Source: a virus
IMG/VR virus record: IMGVR_UViG_3300010413_000040
Location: 1 to 55,461 of that record
Length of the DNA: 55,461 nt
Direction: 5' to 3' (one strand)
Translations under genes and position numbers: made by a program
Notes under the pieces: generated by a model
What the model was told of the DNA's origin: nothing
What the model saw: the letters and a program-made list of their open reading frames with translations, nothing else
The model's database searches: none
Shown: piece after piece, positions 16,231 to 26,100 of the stretch
Position numbering within the stretch: the first letter of the stretch is position 1
How the letters are laid out: each line of letters starts with the position of its first letter

Positions 16231-17214
16231 ATGAAGAATCTAGTGCTGCTGTTGTTGTTGTCCGTGCCATGCCAGGCCATGGAGATCACTCTACACGGGC
16301 ACATGCATCACGTAGAGGGCCGACCGGCGATGAAGTATGGCATCCTCGAAAATGCCGAGGCGTACTTCACTATTCACTTCGATGACTGCTGGGTTGATCC
16401 GTTCTTGTGGACACGGTGCGGATTGCTGGAGGAATACCAGCCCGAGGTATGCCATAGCTACGAGATGGATGCGAACATCACTGGGCGCATCATGGCGGAC
16501 GACGGCGGATGGTGGCAATGGCAATACGTGCCGGCGATCTGGGAAGATCCCTACAGCAGATTGACGGTAGGCGAGTACACGGTGATCGTGATCAACACCA
16601 TAATGAGCAGTACCATTCGATTCCCCGGAATGTATCAACTGGATGCTTACGATAATATGGGGCATTTGGTTGAGCGGGATGTCGAGTGGCAGCTCAGTCC
16701 AATCAGACTCGATATTGGTACATCCAGTGGATCGTTTGGAGAACCCGATAGATATTGGCCATCAGGTGAGAGGCTGATAGATTTGCCGACGATGACGAAT
16801 CTGCCACAATATTTAGTGTCTGCATTGTACATGGACTGGGATAAGCCACCGACGTATTGTTTGGGGTGCATGACCCGCTTTGATTTGGATGCCATCACGG
16901 TAGTGCAGGATACCTTGTCGCCTGGCGATGCCAACGGCGATGGCGTGTTCAACCAGATGGACATTGTAGAAGTGATGCAGGCTGGCACCTACATGACAGG
17001 TGGGATAGCGGCCTGGAGCGAGGGTGACTGGAATGCTGACGGGGTATTTAATCAGTTCGACATCGTGCAGGCGATGATGGCTGGAGAGTATGCCGTCAAC
17101 AACGCAGCAGTGATGACAGTGCCAGAACCAACAACAAAAACCATGATTGGTGGTGCATTGATATTGGTACTTTTTTTTGTAACTGGATTTGCGCTAGGCA
17201 GAAATAGGAGATAA
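16231..17214 (+). CDS. Secreted dockerin-like protein with PEP-CTERM tail
   Basis: A 327-residue protein. Residues 1-17 form a signal peptide (MKNLVLLLLLSVPCQA). About 20-225 is a beta-rich Cys-containing domain of unknown family. Residues about 230-290 hold two dockerin type I-like calcium loops (GDANGDGVFNQMDIVEVMQA and GDWNADGVFNQFDIVQAMMA). The C-terminus is VPEP at 297-300, a transmembrane helix (about 306-322) and a basic end (GRNRR), which is a PEP-CTERM sorting signal recognised by host exosortase. The combination is typical of planctomycete surface proteins. It may be a host-acquired envelope protein used in superinfection exclusion or surface change; that role is inferred. Confidence 0.8.
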   Translation: MKNLVLLLLLSVPCQAMEITLHGHMHHVEGRPAMKYGILENAEAYFTIHFDDCWVDPFLWTRCGLLEEYQPEVCHSYEMDANITGRIMADDGGWWQWQYVPAIWEDPYSRLTVGEYTVIVINTIMSSTIRFPGMYQLDAYDNMGHLVERDVEWQLSPIRLDIGTSSGSFGEPDRYWPSGERLIDLPTMTNLPQYLVSALYMDWDKPPTYCLGCMTRFDLDAITVVQDTLSPGDANGDGVFNQMDIVEVMQAGTYMTGGIAAWSEGDWNADGVFNQFDIVQAMMAGEYAVNNAAVMTVPEPTTKTMIGGALILVLFFVTGFALGRNRR

Positions 17215-17229
17215 GACAGAGAGAAATCC

Positions 17230-17427
17230 ATGAAAGATTACAACGGAGCGGATATCGAGAACGTGTGTCCGAGATGTCATTCGCCGCATCTGCTAGTGCA
17301 TCTATCCAAAGACAAGAATCACGAGGGGCGAAAAGTAGTCGTGGATTGTCGGACATGTGGCCTGCGGATTACGAGGCAAAAATGTATCCATGATGCACTG
17401 GTGGCTGCACAGGCAAGTTGTTATTGA
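17230..17427 (+). CDS. Zinc-ribbon protein
   Basis: A 65-residue protein with CPRCHSPHL near residue 13 and CRTCG about 25 residues later, forming a two-CxxC zinc ribbon; an additional Cys and His follow. Similar small ribbons are common in phage head regions and are of unknown function. The ATG follows AGAGAGAAATCC, 15 nt after the PEP-CTERM gene. Confidence 0.6.
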   Translation: MKDYNGADIENVCPRCHSPHLLVHLSKDKNHEGRKVVVDCRTCGLRITRQKCIHDALVAAQASCY

Positions 17428-17433
17428 AGTACG

Positions 17434-17676
17434 ATGTCCGGATTCACACCTACCGAGCAGGCTCTCTTGGACATGCTCGCCGATGGCCGCAGCCACTCGA
17501 AACGTGAATTGAGTACATGTCTTCGAGATGACATGGCTGAACCCGTCACACTGCGGAGGCACATCTTTAATCTTCGGAAGAAGCTACGCGGGCAGGGACA
17601 TCTCATCATTTGCGAACTGGTGGACAGCAAAGTTTTCTACAATCTGCGCCGCAATACCGGTGCGTATGACGAATGA
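17434..17676 (+). CDS. Winged-helix DNA-binding protein
   Basis: An 80-residue protein with the fold of a stand-alone OmpR/PhoB-type winged helix. TPTEQALLDMLADGRSHSKR is helix 1 and 2, VTLRRHIFNLRKKLRGQG is the recognition helix, and CELVDSKVFYNLRR is the wing. It begins 6 nt after the zinc-ribbon gene. A regulator inside a structural block is unusual; it may control late genes or the next transcription unit, preceded by a 76-nt gap with two hairpins. Confidence 0.65.
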   Translation: MSGFTPTEQALLDMLADGRSHSKRELSTCLRDDMAEPVTLRRHIFNLRKKLRGQGHLIICELVDSKVFYNLRRNTGAYDE

Positions 17677-17710
17677 TATCACCCGTCAACTAGTGTTGAT
17701 TATAAGCGGA

Positions 17711-17751
17711 GTGGTATGTCCACTATAGACATGTCCCCATATCGTTGGGGA
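17711..17751 (+). promoter_or_regulatory. Hairpins covering the protease ribosome binding site
   Basis: Two short stem-loops lie before the protease start. The first is GTGG (17711-17714) with CCAC (17720-17723). The second is TCCCCA (17734-17739) with TGGGGA (17746-17751), whose right arm is the likely Shine-Dalgarno sequence for ATG 17753. Pairing would hide the ribosome binding site and could tune translation. This is structure prediction by eye only. Confidence 0.35.
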
Positions 17752-17752
17752 T

Positions 17753-19813
17753 ATGGAGAATCTTGCAGCGAATATCTCAGGTCGCGTTCGGCGTACCACT
17801 CTGCACGGACGACCGCATCTGGTCGTGCCTCTGACGATGATTGTTCCTGGGGTTCTCAACGGATCTCAGGGGCCTCTTCTCTATGAATTGGAAGACATCA
17901 AGGCAGATCCTTCCGCTTGGAACGGTATGCCTGTGGTCGTCTATCATCCCCACAAAAACGGGCAGCAAGTCAGCGCTCGTGATCCAGATGTACTCGAAAA
18001 ACAACAGGTGGGAATGGTTCTCCAGACTGCTGCAAACGGCAAGCTGAGGGCCAATGCCTGGTTGGATGAAGCACGCCTCAAGCAGGTTGATTCTCGGATT
18101 CTCAACGATCTGGACAAAGGCAAACCTGTTGAAATCTCAACGGGGCTCTTCGTCGAAAAGGAATCGAAGAGGGGAACCTTCAACGGAAAAGAGTATGTCG
18201 CTGTGGCCCGCAACTACCGTCCAGATCACTTGGCGATCCTACCGGATCAAGTGGGTGCCTGCTCCGTCAAAGATGGATGTGGTTTGCTCGTCAACAAACA
18301 CGATTTGCAATCGGTGGCCAACATGCTGGTAGACAACCCCAAAGGCGAATGGCAACCGCCAGAATCAGGTGACGCCCCGGATGAAGTCAAGCGGATATTG
18401 CAAACCGTCTACTCGCAATGGCGGGACAAACATCCGACCGAGAATCCAAGAGTCAAAGCTCAGGGAGCCAAAATTGCTTGGGGTGCTGTGGCTAAGGCTG
18501 GATGGTCAAAAGATGAGAACGGGGAGTGGCACAAGAAAGAAACACAAAATGTAAATCTAACGAAAAAAGATGGCAGCACGAGTTTTCCTGCTAGTGCATA
18601 TGCCTACGTGCCAGATCCCGAGAAGCCCAGCACGTGGAAGCTAAGAATAGACGACGCTGCGCACGTGGGTGGATCCATTGTTGAGATCAGTGCGCAGAAA
18701 GTGTCGATTCCCGCCAAGGACATGCCTGCTGTCAAGGCGAAGATACGGGCCGCTTGGCTCAAGTACCATCCCGACGAAGGTCGGAACGGTTTACCAGAAC
18801 CAATACGCAATTTAGGAGGAGGCCACGATATGGCTGAACTCACAGTAGATGACAGGACTCAAATGATCGAGGACCTGATCGGAAACTGCGACGGTTGTTG
18901 GAACGAGGATCAACGAGGCATTCTCGAAGGGTTCTCCGACGAACAGCTCGCCGCACAGCATCAGTTGCTTGAAAACGCCATGTCTGCCAAGGAAAAGAAA
19001 AAGACCTTGGAAGAGATGAGTGACGAGGAACTGGAGAACGAACTGAAGACGCGGCGCAAGGCCGCGGAACCCGCGAAGAACGAATTCACTCCGCCGGCGA
19101 ATGCCGAGGATTGGTTTCGCAACGCACCAGAGAGTGTCCAGGAGACATTCAAGGTGGCGGCAACGATTGAGAAGCGGGAGAAGGATGGCATCATCGACAA
19201 GCTCACGGCTAATTTGAGTGGGCCCGAGAAATCCATTCACCGCGAGAGATTGCATCAGCGGTCGCTGGCTGAACTGCAAGAGGATTTGTCGTTGCTGCCG
19301 AAACCGGAACCGACACCCGAACCGATACCGGCCACTAACGAGGCACCGGATTGGGCCAAGGAAGCGGTTGCCATTGCACGAACTGGGCCGCCGATCGTTG
19401 ACGACGAGCCATTGGGATTGCCTACCATGGACACCGGAAAAACGAAATCGCCTGCCACGGCGGTTACCGTCGGGAACGTCGATCCGACAGTTCTTAGCCA
19501 GCTTCCTGCCCAGTTGCAGGAAATGGTCCGGAATGCGGCTGCGATCGAGAAGCGACAACGAGCTGAACTGATTCAGCAAATCGTGGCCAACGTCGAAGGC
19601 AACGAGCGGTATCGGATCGAAGACCGATTGACAAGCAAGTCGATTGACGAACTGAAAGACTTGCTGATTCTTCGGGGCGGGACACAGCCGCCACGCAAGC
19701 CGAACTATCGCGGGGCCGCGAGCCCTCTCAGCAACGTGTCTTCTACTGTGCTGGAAGACGAAAACGACATCCTGCCGCTTCCAACCATGAGCTACGAGAA
19801 GAAGCAGGCGTGA
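17753..19813 (+). CDS. Prohead protease-scaffold fusion
   Basis: A 686-residue protein. Residues 1-180 match the DUF2213/prohead protease group, with the serine in EISTGLF (S129) and histidine in RPDHLAIL (H159) forming the expected catalytic pair. About 205-265 is ChaB-like (VKRILQTVYSQWRDKHP, AKIAWGAVAKAGW). About 280-345 resembles a small phage module (FPASAYAYVPDPEKPSTWKL), and about 360-686 is acidic, helical and Pro-rich, like an internal scaffold. Within the tail, two related stretches (SVQETFKVAATIEKREKDGI and QLQEMVRNAAAIEKRQRAEL) show internal duplication. The protein probably assembles under the capsid, then cleaves itself and head proteins. Confidence 0.82.
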   Translation: MENLAANISGRVRRTTLHGRPHLVVPLTMIVPGVLNGSQGPLLYELEDIKADPSAWNGMPVVVYHPHKNGQQVSARDPDVLEKQQVGMVLQTAANGKLRANAWLDEARLKQVDSRILNDLDKGKPVEISTGLFVEKESKRGTFNGKEYVAVARNYRPDHLAILPDQVGACSVKDGCGLLVNKHDLQSVANMLVDNPKGEWQPPESGDAPDEVKRILQTVYSQWRDKHPTENPRVKAQGAKIAWGAVAKAGWSKDENGEWHKKETQNVNLTKKDGSTSFPASAYAYVPDPEKPSTWKLRIDDAAHVGGSIVEISAQKVSIPAKDMPAVKAKIRAAWLKYHPDEGRNGLPEPIRNLGGGHDMAELTVDDRTQMIEDLIGNCDGCWNEDQRGILEGFSDEQLAAQHQLLENAMSAKEKKKTLEEMSDEELENELKTRRKAAEPAKNEFTPPANAEDWFRNAPESVQETFKVAATIEKREKDGIIDKLTANLSGPEKSIHRERLHQRSLAELQEDLSLLPKPEPTPEPIPATNEAPDWAKEAVAIARTGPPIVDDEPLGLPTMDTGKTKSPATAVTVGNVDPTVLSQLPAQLQEMVRNAAAIEKRQRAELIQQIVANVEGNERYRIEDRLTSKSIDELKDLLILRGGTQPPRKPNYRGAASPLSNVSSTVLEDENDILPLPTMSYEKKQA

Positions 19814-19852
19814 TTCAGGACAATCATCCTCATTTCATAGGAGATACAAGTT

Positions 19853-20347
19853 ATGGCGAAGGGTAACGGAATTATTGTGAGCGGAGAACCCAAGGGGGTA
19901 TACAAGGAGGGGATCGTCTCCGGAACTCCGAAGCCGGGCACCATCATGGAAATGGTGCCTGCAACAGCAGATGTAAACGGACATTTCACTTGGGCCGTAT
20001 ATGGCACTGATACTTCTTCAACTGGAGCAGTATCGGCAGATGGCGACAGAGCGCCGATCGTCGTGCTGTTATCCGATCCAACGAAAGGTCCGACGACAGC
20101 ATATGCTGACGGCGATAACTGCTTTCTTTATTGCCCGATCATGGGCGAAGAGCTAAATGTGTTGATGCAGGGATCGTCCGGAACTGAGGGATCTCCGTGC
20201 ATCGGTGATAAGTTCATCGTGGACGACGGAACAGGTGAACTCATCCTGACTACTGGGACTGTAGAGGCTGAGCCTTTCATTGCCTTGGAAGCAGTGACAG
20301 AACCTGCCGCGGACACATTGGTTTGGTGCATGTACACGGGCTACTAA
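19853..20347 (+). CDS. Capsid decoration protein
   Basis: A 164-residue, beta-rich, Gly/Thr-rich protein (GIVSGTPKPGTIMEMVPAT, VVLLSDPTKGPTTAYADGDN) resembling phage head-decoration or DUF2190-like proteins. It lies directly before the major capsid gene, as such genes usually do, after AGGAG. It probably binds the outside of the capsid shell and stabilises it. The family assignment is from pattern and context. Confidence 0.65.
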   Translation: MAKGNGIIVSGEPKGVYKEGIVSGTPKPGTIMEMVPATADVNGHFTWAVYGTDTSSTGAVSADGDRAPIVVLLSDPTKGPTTAYADGDNCFLYCPIMGEELNVLMQGSSGTEGSPCIGDKFIVDDGTGELILTTGTVEAEPFIALEAVTEPAADTLVWCMYTGY

Positions 20348-20348
20348 T

Positions 20349-20370
20349 CGGCTGAGGCCGTTTTTCTTTT
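20349..20370 (+). terminator. Weak hairpin with T-tract before capsid gene
   Basis: CGGC (20349-20352) pairs with GCCG (20357-20360) across a 4-nt loop, followed by TTTTTCTTTT. The 4-bp stem is short, so this would be at most a partial terminator or an RNA-processing/stability element between the decoration and capsid genes. Confidence 0.3.
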
Positions 20371-20396
20371 AACCTCAACAAAGGAGGCCATACACG

Positions 20397-21563
20397 ATGT
20401 ATATCGACAGCATGATCTACAACGGCCAAGGCTACGGACCCGTGGGGGAAGCCCTGGCTGGTTGCCACTGGGATTGCGGGCTGCTTCGCCCTTACCGAGA
20501 CGAGCGGGGCAGGCCGTGCGTAACGATGAACACAACCGAGGGGCCGAAGAAGCGGCTGATCGGAGAGATTCTCAACCAGGGGATTCCAGTCCCCGTCAAC
20601 AATGCCACTCTGCTACGAAAAGATGAGTGGCTCAAAATGGATGAGACGGTTGGCGAAGCGGCACGAGCTAGATTACGAGCTTGGTCTGATCTAGCGGCGT
20701 CCAGCACGTATTCCGGCTTCGATGGCATGACGAAACTCGTATTGGAACGAGAGCAGATGTCGGATGTTGGGGAGGCCGTGCAGGACATGGACGGGCTTAC
20801 TGAGGGTCGGCATGACCAGCCGATGTTCGGAGTCGATGCGACGCCGTTGGCCATCACGCACGTCGATTTTCATTTTTCGATGCGGTGGCTGTCAGTCAGT
20901 CGGCAAGGAGGAATGCCACTCGATACGCGGATGGCTGCCATGGCCGGACGCCGAGTTGCCGAACTGGTTGAGCAGCAGACCATCGGATCTGCGACTGGAA
21001 TGACGTTCGGGACTGCGCAATATGCGGGATTCCCATCAGGTGGTTATGGTGCGGCTGCGATGACCAGTCAGCCAGCATCGTATGGATATCTGAACTTCCC
21101 GGCTCGGCTTACTCATGATCTGATGACGCAACCCACCGGGGCGAACGGCACGACAGTCATGGGTGAATGGCTTGATTGTCTGGAACTGTTGTATGCGGCG
21201 AACTTTCATGGGCCTTTCATGGCCTACGTGGATGCCAGCTATCAGCAGTATCTAGACGATGACTACAAGACCAACAGCGACAAGACGCTCCGTCAGAGGC
21301 TGTTGGAGATCGATGCCATCAGTGACATTCGCAAGCTGGACTACATGACGACTACGGCAACCGGCAAGGGTGCCACTGTCGTGTTCGTCCAGATGACATC
21401 CGACGTCGCCCGTGCCGTCATCGGAATGCCCATTACTACGGTGCAGTGGGACAGCCGGGGAGGCATGCAGCTGAACTTCAAGGTCATGGCGATCATGACG
21501 CCGCAGTTGTTCGTCGACTACAACGGCAACTGTGGGATTCTGGTGGCCAGGACCGCAGCCTAA
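20397..21563 (+). CDS. Major capsid protein (encapsulin-like HK97 fold)
   Basis: The 388-residue protein has features of the encapsulin-like branch of HK97-fold capsid proteins. There is no obvious cleaved delta domain. The central part is EAARARLRAWSDLAASSTYS, then HVDFHFSMRWLSVSRQGGMPLDT, the spine-helix-like MAAMAGRRVAELVEQQTIGS, and the P-domain end FKVMAIMTPQLFVDYNGNCG. AAAGGAGG lies about 8 nt upstream, one of the strongest ribosome binding sites in the window, as expected for the most abundant virion protein. It follows protease/scaffold and decoration genes. Confidence 0.85.
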   Translation: MYIDSMIYNGQGYGPVGEALAGCHWDCGLLRPYRDERGRPCVTMNTTEGPKKRLIGEILNQGIPVPVNNATLLRKDEWLKMDETVGEAARARLRAWSDLAASSTYSGFDGMTKLVLEREQMSDVGEAVQDMDGLTEGRHDQPMFGVDATPLAITHVDFHFSMRWLSVSRQGGMPLDTRMAAMAGRRVAELVEQQTIGSATGMTFGTAQYAGFPSGGYGAAAMTSQPASYGYLNFPARLTHDLMTQPTGANGTTVMGEWLDCLELLYAANFHGPFMAYVDASYQQYLDDDYKTNSDKTLRQRLLEIDAISDIRKLDYMTTTATGKGATVVFVQMTSDVARAVIGMPITTVQWDSRGGMQLNFKVMAIMTPQLFVDYNGNCGILVARTAA

Positions 21564-21575
21564 CTGGAGGACGCC

Positions 21576-21776
21576 ATGAGCACAACGTACGTCTATAAGG
21601 AATACACCGACGCTTACGGTGAGGCACTTGATTCCGTGGTGATCGACCATAACACGATGACTGCCCAAGAGGCTGCGGCGAAGTTGGCTGCGATGATCGT
21701 CAATTACGTGGACCACAACGGGATGACTGACAGTGCCACGATGATTATTTCAACGTCAGCGCTGACGACGAATTGA
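21576..21776 (+). CDS. Small hypothetical protein
   Basis: A 66-residue acidic protein (YVYKEYTDAYGEALDSVVID) preceded by GGAGG and followed at once by a strong terminator. No family is recognised. It is the last gene of the capsid transcription unit and could be a minor head component. Confidence 0.55.
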   Translation: MSTTYVYKEYTDAYGEALDSVVIDHNTMTAQEAAAKLAAMIVNYVDHNGMTDSATMIISTSALTTN

Positions 21777-21796
21777 CTTCTCCCTTTCTACCGCTG

Positions 21797-21831
21797 TGGG
21801 CACGGGGAGTTAGGACCCCGTGCCCATTTTT
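21797..21831 (+). terminator. Strong Rho-independent terminator
   Basis: An 11-bp perfect stem (TGGGCACGGGG at 21797-21807 with CCCCGTGCCCA at 21816-21826), an 8-nt loop and TTTTT at 21827-21831. It ends the capsid unit and would lower transcription of connector and tail genes relative to the major capsid gene. Confidence 0.9.
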
Positions 21832-21855
21832 CAACATTTGGACAAGGAGCATGAC

Positions 21856-22254
21856 ATGGCATTGTTTCGTCTTCTCTTCGGTAAGCACGTCGGTCCCGGT
21901 CCCAGCAATTGTGATTGTGAACGCTGCACAGCTGATGCTGAACGGACGAAAAACAAAGAACTTTTTAAAGGAGTAAAGGGACACATTTACAACCGCGGAG
22001 ATATCGTTGAAAGCGACAAGGATCTGGTGTCCAGATTTCCGAATAAATTTCAGATGGTGGATGCTTCAGGCAGGGTTGTAGAGACGCAGATGCGGCCTAT
22101 TACTAGTAGCAACGAGCCGCGAGATTTTCTCAACACGATGACCAAGCAAGAACTGACCGATTATGCGGCCGGAGAAGAAATCGATCTCGCAGGCTGCAAC
22201 ACCAAACCAGAGATCATGCAGGCCATCAGGATGGCCGTGGGAGCTGCGGACTGA
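21856..22254 (+). CDS. Hypothetical protein with LEM/SAP-like C-terminus
   Basis: A 132-residue protein. The N-terminus (MALFRLLFGKHVGPGPSNCD) has a CDC...C cluster. The final ~40 residues (MTKQELTDYAAGEEIDLAGC, then TKPEIMQAIR) look like a HeH/LEM or SAP-type helix-extended-loop-helix, a small DNA- or protein-binding unit common in phage neck-region genes. AAGGAG precedes the ATG at 21856; an ATG at 21820 lies inside the terminator region and is unlikely. Confidence 0.6.
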   Translation: MALFRLLFGKHVGPGPSNCDCERCTADAERTKNKELFKGVKGHIYNRGDIVESDKDLVSRFPNKFQMVDASGRVVETQMRPITSSNEPRDFLNTMTKQELTDYAAGEEIDLAGCNTKPEIMQAIRMAVGAAD

Positions 22255-22255
22255 C

Positions 22256-22669
22256 ATGGCTTATCGGGTGGGAGAGGACGAGGTGAGGGTGTTGTTGCCC
22301 GGAGGAGGTGACAGCACCCTTGCTATTGTTCCGTTCATCGCTCAAGCACATGTGTTAACCAATGTGATCGACGCTTGTGCGGAAGATATGGGCGTTGAAC
22401 TTGCTGACGATGAATTATGGCTAATAGAGAGCAACTACGCGGCATATCTCTATGTCGATGCTGATCCAAGTCATTATCGCAGCAAAAAAACCATGGATGC
22501 TTCCGCGTCTTATGCGCAAAAAGAAAACCATCCATATCTGGATACCATCAAAAAGCTTCTTGGCCCACTCGGAATACTCAACTGCCTCGAGAACAAGGGT
22601 GGCGTGATCGATTTGTTTTGGGCCGGCCTGCCTCCTAGCGAACAGACGGATTATGTGGACAGGGATTGA
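22256..22669 (+). CDS. Putative head-tail adaptor
   Basis: A 137-residue protein starting MAYRVGEDEVRVLLPGGGDS. It is helical (VLTNVIDACAEDMGVELADD; IESNYAAYLYVDADPSHYRS) and has the size and position of phage head-tail adaptor (gp6/gp15-like) proteins, directly before a stopper-like gene. It begins 1 nt after the preceding stop. The assignment rests on order and size and is tentative. Confidence 0.5.
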   Translation: MAYRVGEDEVRVLLPGGGDSTLAIVPFIAQAHVLTNVIDACAEDMGVELADDELWLIESNYAAYLYVDADPSHYRSKKTMDASASYAQKENHPYLDTIKKLLGPLGILNCLENKGGVIDLFWAGLPPSEQTDYVDRD

Positions 22670-22675
22670 TGACCG

Positions 22676-23056
22676 ATGCCATACATGGAGGAAACCGACC
22701 GCTATCAAAAAGCCCTGTTGTGGCAGCGGACCGGTTACGACAGCGAAGGAGCGGCGTTGGTGTCTGCGAGAGAAGAACTCACAGTACGGTGGGAAGATCA
22801 CAAGTTCGAGCGACGGGATGCACTCGGCAACATAACCACGTATGACGCTAGGGTGCATGTCGTGAAGGATAACATCCCCATAGGGTCGATCATGTGGCAG
22901 GGCGGCGAGGATGATGTAGTTGGGACTGGAGATCCCGACAGCGATCTATTCGAGGTGCAAACCTATCATGAAGTGCCCGACATAAAGGACCGCGTTCGGC
23001 GTCGAGTCGTATACCTTCTCCGGTATCACAACTCTCTGCCAGACTACGCAAGTTGA
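22676..23056 (+). CDS. Putative head-closure (stopper) protein
   Basis: A 126-residue beta-rich protein (ALVSAREELTVRWEDHKFER, IPIGSIMWQG, DRVRRRVVYLLR). The ELTVRWED and late VYLLR pattern fits stopper/adaptor proteins that plug the portal. The call is based on position after the adaptor and on size. It ends 54 nt before the giant protein. Confidence 0.5.
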   Translation: MPYMEETDRYQKALLWQRTGYDSEGAALVSAREELTVRWEDHKFERRDALGNITTYDARVHVVKDNIPIGSIMWQGGEDDVVGTGDPDSDLFEVQTYHEVPDIKDRVRRRVVYLLRYHNSLPDYAS

Positions 23057-23110
23057 CAAGGTGCCTGGCGTCTGGCAGATGTCGACAATCACGGAATTGC
23101 GTAGTGTAGG

Positions 23111-26100
23111 GTGGCATTCACACTAGACAACTCGACGCAAGGTGCATATAGCACCGACGATCCACAAACGACCAGCCACACATGTGCAGTCGGGGCGGAT
23201 TTGCTGGTGTTGCGGATCTTCGTCAACGGCACAAATGCAAGGACGGGTGGTGCTCCATCTTATGCTGGCCAGCCAATGACGGATTCCGGACAGGGATTCG
23301 TTGCCGGAAATGAAGATGGATGTGAGTTGTGGTATATCTTGGCTCCTGCATCTGGAGCCAACAATGTTAGCATTCCTAATACTAGCCCATCCAAGAATAT
23401 CCAGGCCAGTATTACTTCTTATTTTGCTGGTGCTGGCAATGATGCTGCCTTCGACAACGACAATTCAGGCACTGGCGATTCGCAGAATCCGTCTATATCT
23501 CTCAGCACGGGAGTGAACAATTGCCTTATTGATGCCGTGGTGGCCTCATCAGACAGGGATCCACCGACAGTTGGAACGGCGGAGTCATATGTTCTCGTCC
23601 ACACGCTTGATGTTGGGAACCAGACATGGGGGAGTGAATATGCGTTGGATGTGGGTGCATCCGGAGCACAAACGGTTGATTTTCACACACTTCGCAGCGA
23701 TCAATGGGCGTTGATCGCCGCATCATTCAAAGAAATCGCAGCGGCAGTACCCTCTGTATCTCCAAGCGTGTCACCTACGGGTTCACCGTCAGCATCTCCG
23801 TCAGCATCTCCATCAGCGTCTCCGAGTGCATCACCGTCGGTCTCCCCGAGTTTATCACCGTCGGCATCTCCCACGGCGTCGCCTTCGGCATCTCCATCTG
23901 TTTCGCCCAGTTTATCTCCGAGTCTTTCACCAAGTGTTTCTCCAAGTCTCTCGCCGTCGGCGAGTCCGACTGCATCTCCGTCCGCATCGCCAAGTCTTTC
24001 GCCATCTGGTTCACCATCGGCGTCTCCAAGTTTGTCGCCATCATTATCACCCAGTTTATCCCCGTCCGCATCTCCATCGCCCAGTTTATCTCCTTCACTT
24101 TCGCCATCAGCATCACCTAGTGTATCACCGAGCGGATCTCCCAGTGCATCTCCTTCAGTTAGCCCCAGTGCATCGCCTTCGGCTAGTCCTAGCGTATCGC
24201 CATCATTGTCTCCAAGTTTATCGCCATCAGCATCACCGAGCCTTTCACCCAGTTTGTCTCCGTCGGCTTCGCCTAGCGTATCGCCATCATTGTCACCGAG
24301 CATATCGCCGTCGGTATCGCCTTCACCGAGCATGTCGCCGTCGGCCTCACCTAGTCTTTCTCCATCGGCGTCACCGAGTGCTTCTCCATCAGCGTCACCA
24401 TCGGTGTCACCATCGATATCGCCTTCACCAAGTCTATCACCGTCCGCATCGTCATCTATTGCACCGAGTAATGATTTTAGTGGCGATCCACATTGCGTCG
24501 CATTGTGGAAGTTAGAATCAAGTGCTCTCACAGTAGATTCCATTGGTACTAACACGCTCACTAATCACAATGTCGCCGAAGACACCGGGGATTACAAAGA
24601 AGGTGCGTGTAGCGGTGACTTCGTAGCTGCCAGTACGGCTTATCTCGATATAACGGATGCTAATCTTGATAGTGGATTCCCGCTGAAAAGCGGCGAATCG
24701 AACAAAGCAATCTCCATATGCTTCTGGGTAAAGTGGGACAGCTTCGCGGTTTACAATATCGACAGTTTATTTGCCAAATGGAATGCACCCAACGACAGGT
24801 CATTTACCGTCCGTAGATACAGTACCCAAGTGGATCTGATAATCGGGCACACGGGTGGTACCGATTTTGAAACTGTGACTCATGCATCTGCGGTTCAGAC
24901 GGGCCGATGGTATCACATCGGAGCGACGTTTGATGATTCAACAAAGGCCTATAGAATCCGAATTTGGGATGACACTGCCGGCTCAATTCTCGGTGTAGAT
25001 AAAACTGGCAATACAACAAACAACATCTCAATAACAACTGCGGATCTGCAAATTGGACAACAATCCGCATATTATTTAGATGGTCGTGGCGATGAGATCG
25101 TTGTATTTGACGACATTCTCTCTGCAGATGAAATAGACGAGATACGGCAAGGTCTCTATGCTCCGACCGGTCCCTCGCTATCTCCATCTGCGTCACCGAG
25201 TCAGTCTCCATCAGGATCACCGTCTGCATCACCATCAGCCAGCCCTAGTCTGTCCCCGAGTTTATCGCCATCAATTTCCCCAAGTGTATCTCCATCAGCA
25301 AGTCCGTCTGCATCACCTTCGGGATCTCCATCAGCATCGCCTAGCGTATCGCCTTCGATATCACCTAGTTTATCGCCTTCCATATCTCCATCACCGAGCA
25401 TATCTCCATCGGCAAGTGCTGTTCCTCCGTCGGTATCGCCGAGCTTATCACCGAGCATATCGCCGTCCGGATCGATAGTACCCAGTTGGTCTCCGGGAGC
25501 TAGTCCGAGCCCGAGCATTAGTCCGTCACCATCTGTCTCGCCTAGCCTATCACCATCGATATCACCCAGTCCGTCTATATCTCCTAGTGCTAGCCCAACA
25601 GTCAGTCCCAGTCCATCATTATCGCCGAGTGCCAGCCCTTCCGGATTGGCAGACTTCCTGACGATAACGATAGACAACAGCGGCAAGGGAGCATATACCG
25701 ATGTGCAACTCTCTTGTGACATTACAGCTGCACCGGGGATGCGAAATGATTTCAGGGATCTCAGATTATATGACGGCGCATCCCCAGTAGCATTCGAGCT
25801 GTCAGAAATTGTCGATAGCACATCTTGCGAATTGTGGTTCAAGTGGACTCAGGGTGCCGACGACATAGATGAACTGCAATTGTGGTATAGGCCGGATCGG
25901 CCAGATGGTGGAGATGGTGCCTCGGTATTTCAGCTCTACGATGATTTCGAGTCAACGTTTGGCTATGAGAGATTAAATCCTGCCACATATCAAACGACAC
26001 CAACTCCAGATCTTACTGGGCAAGGTGTCCATCCATCGGTAATCAAGTTCGATTCGCCGTGGCCAGACGAGAGCGGATGGATGTATTGGATGGCATTCAC

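Noticed and set aside
23745-24468. CRISPR-like or tandem-repeat array
   Set aside because: The periodicity is 12 nt and in frame with coding; there are no spacers of constant length.
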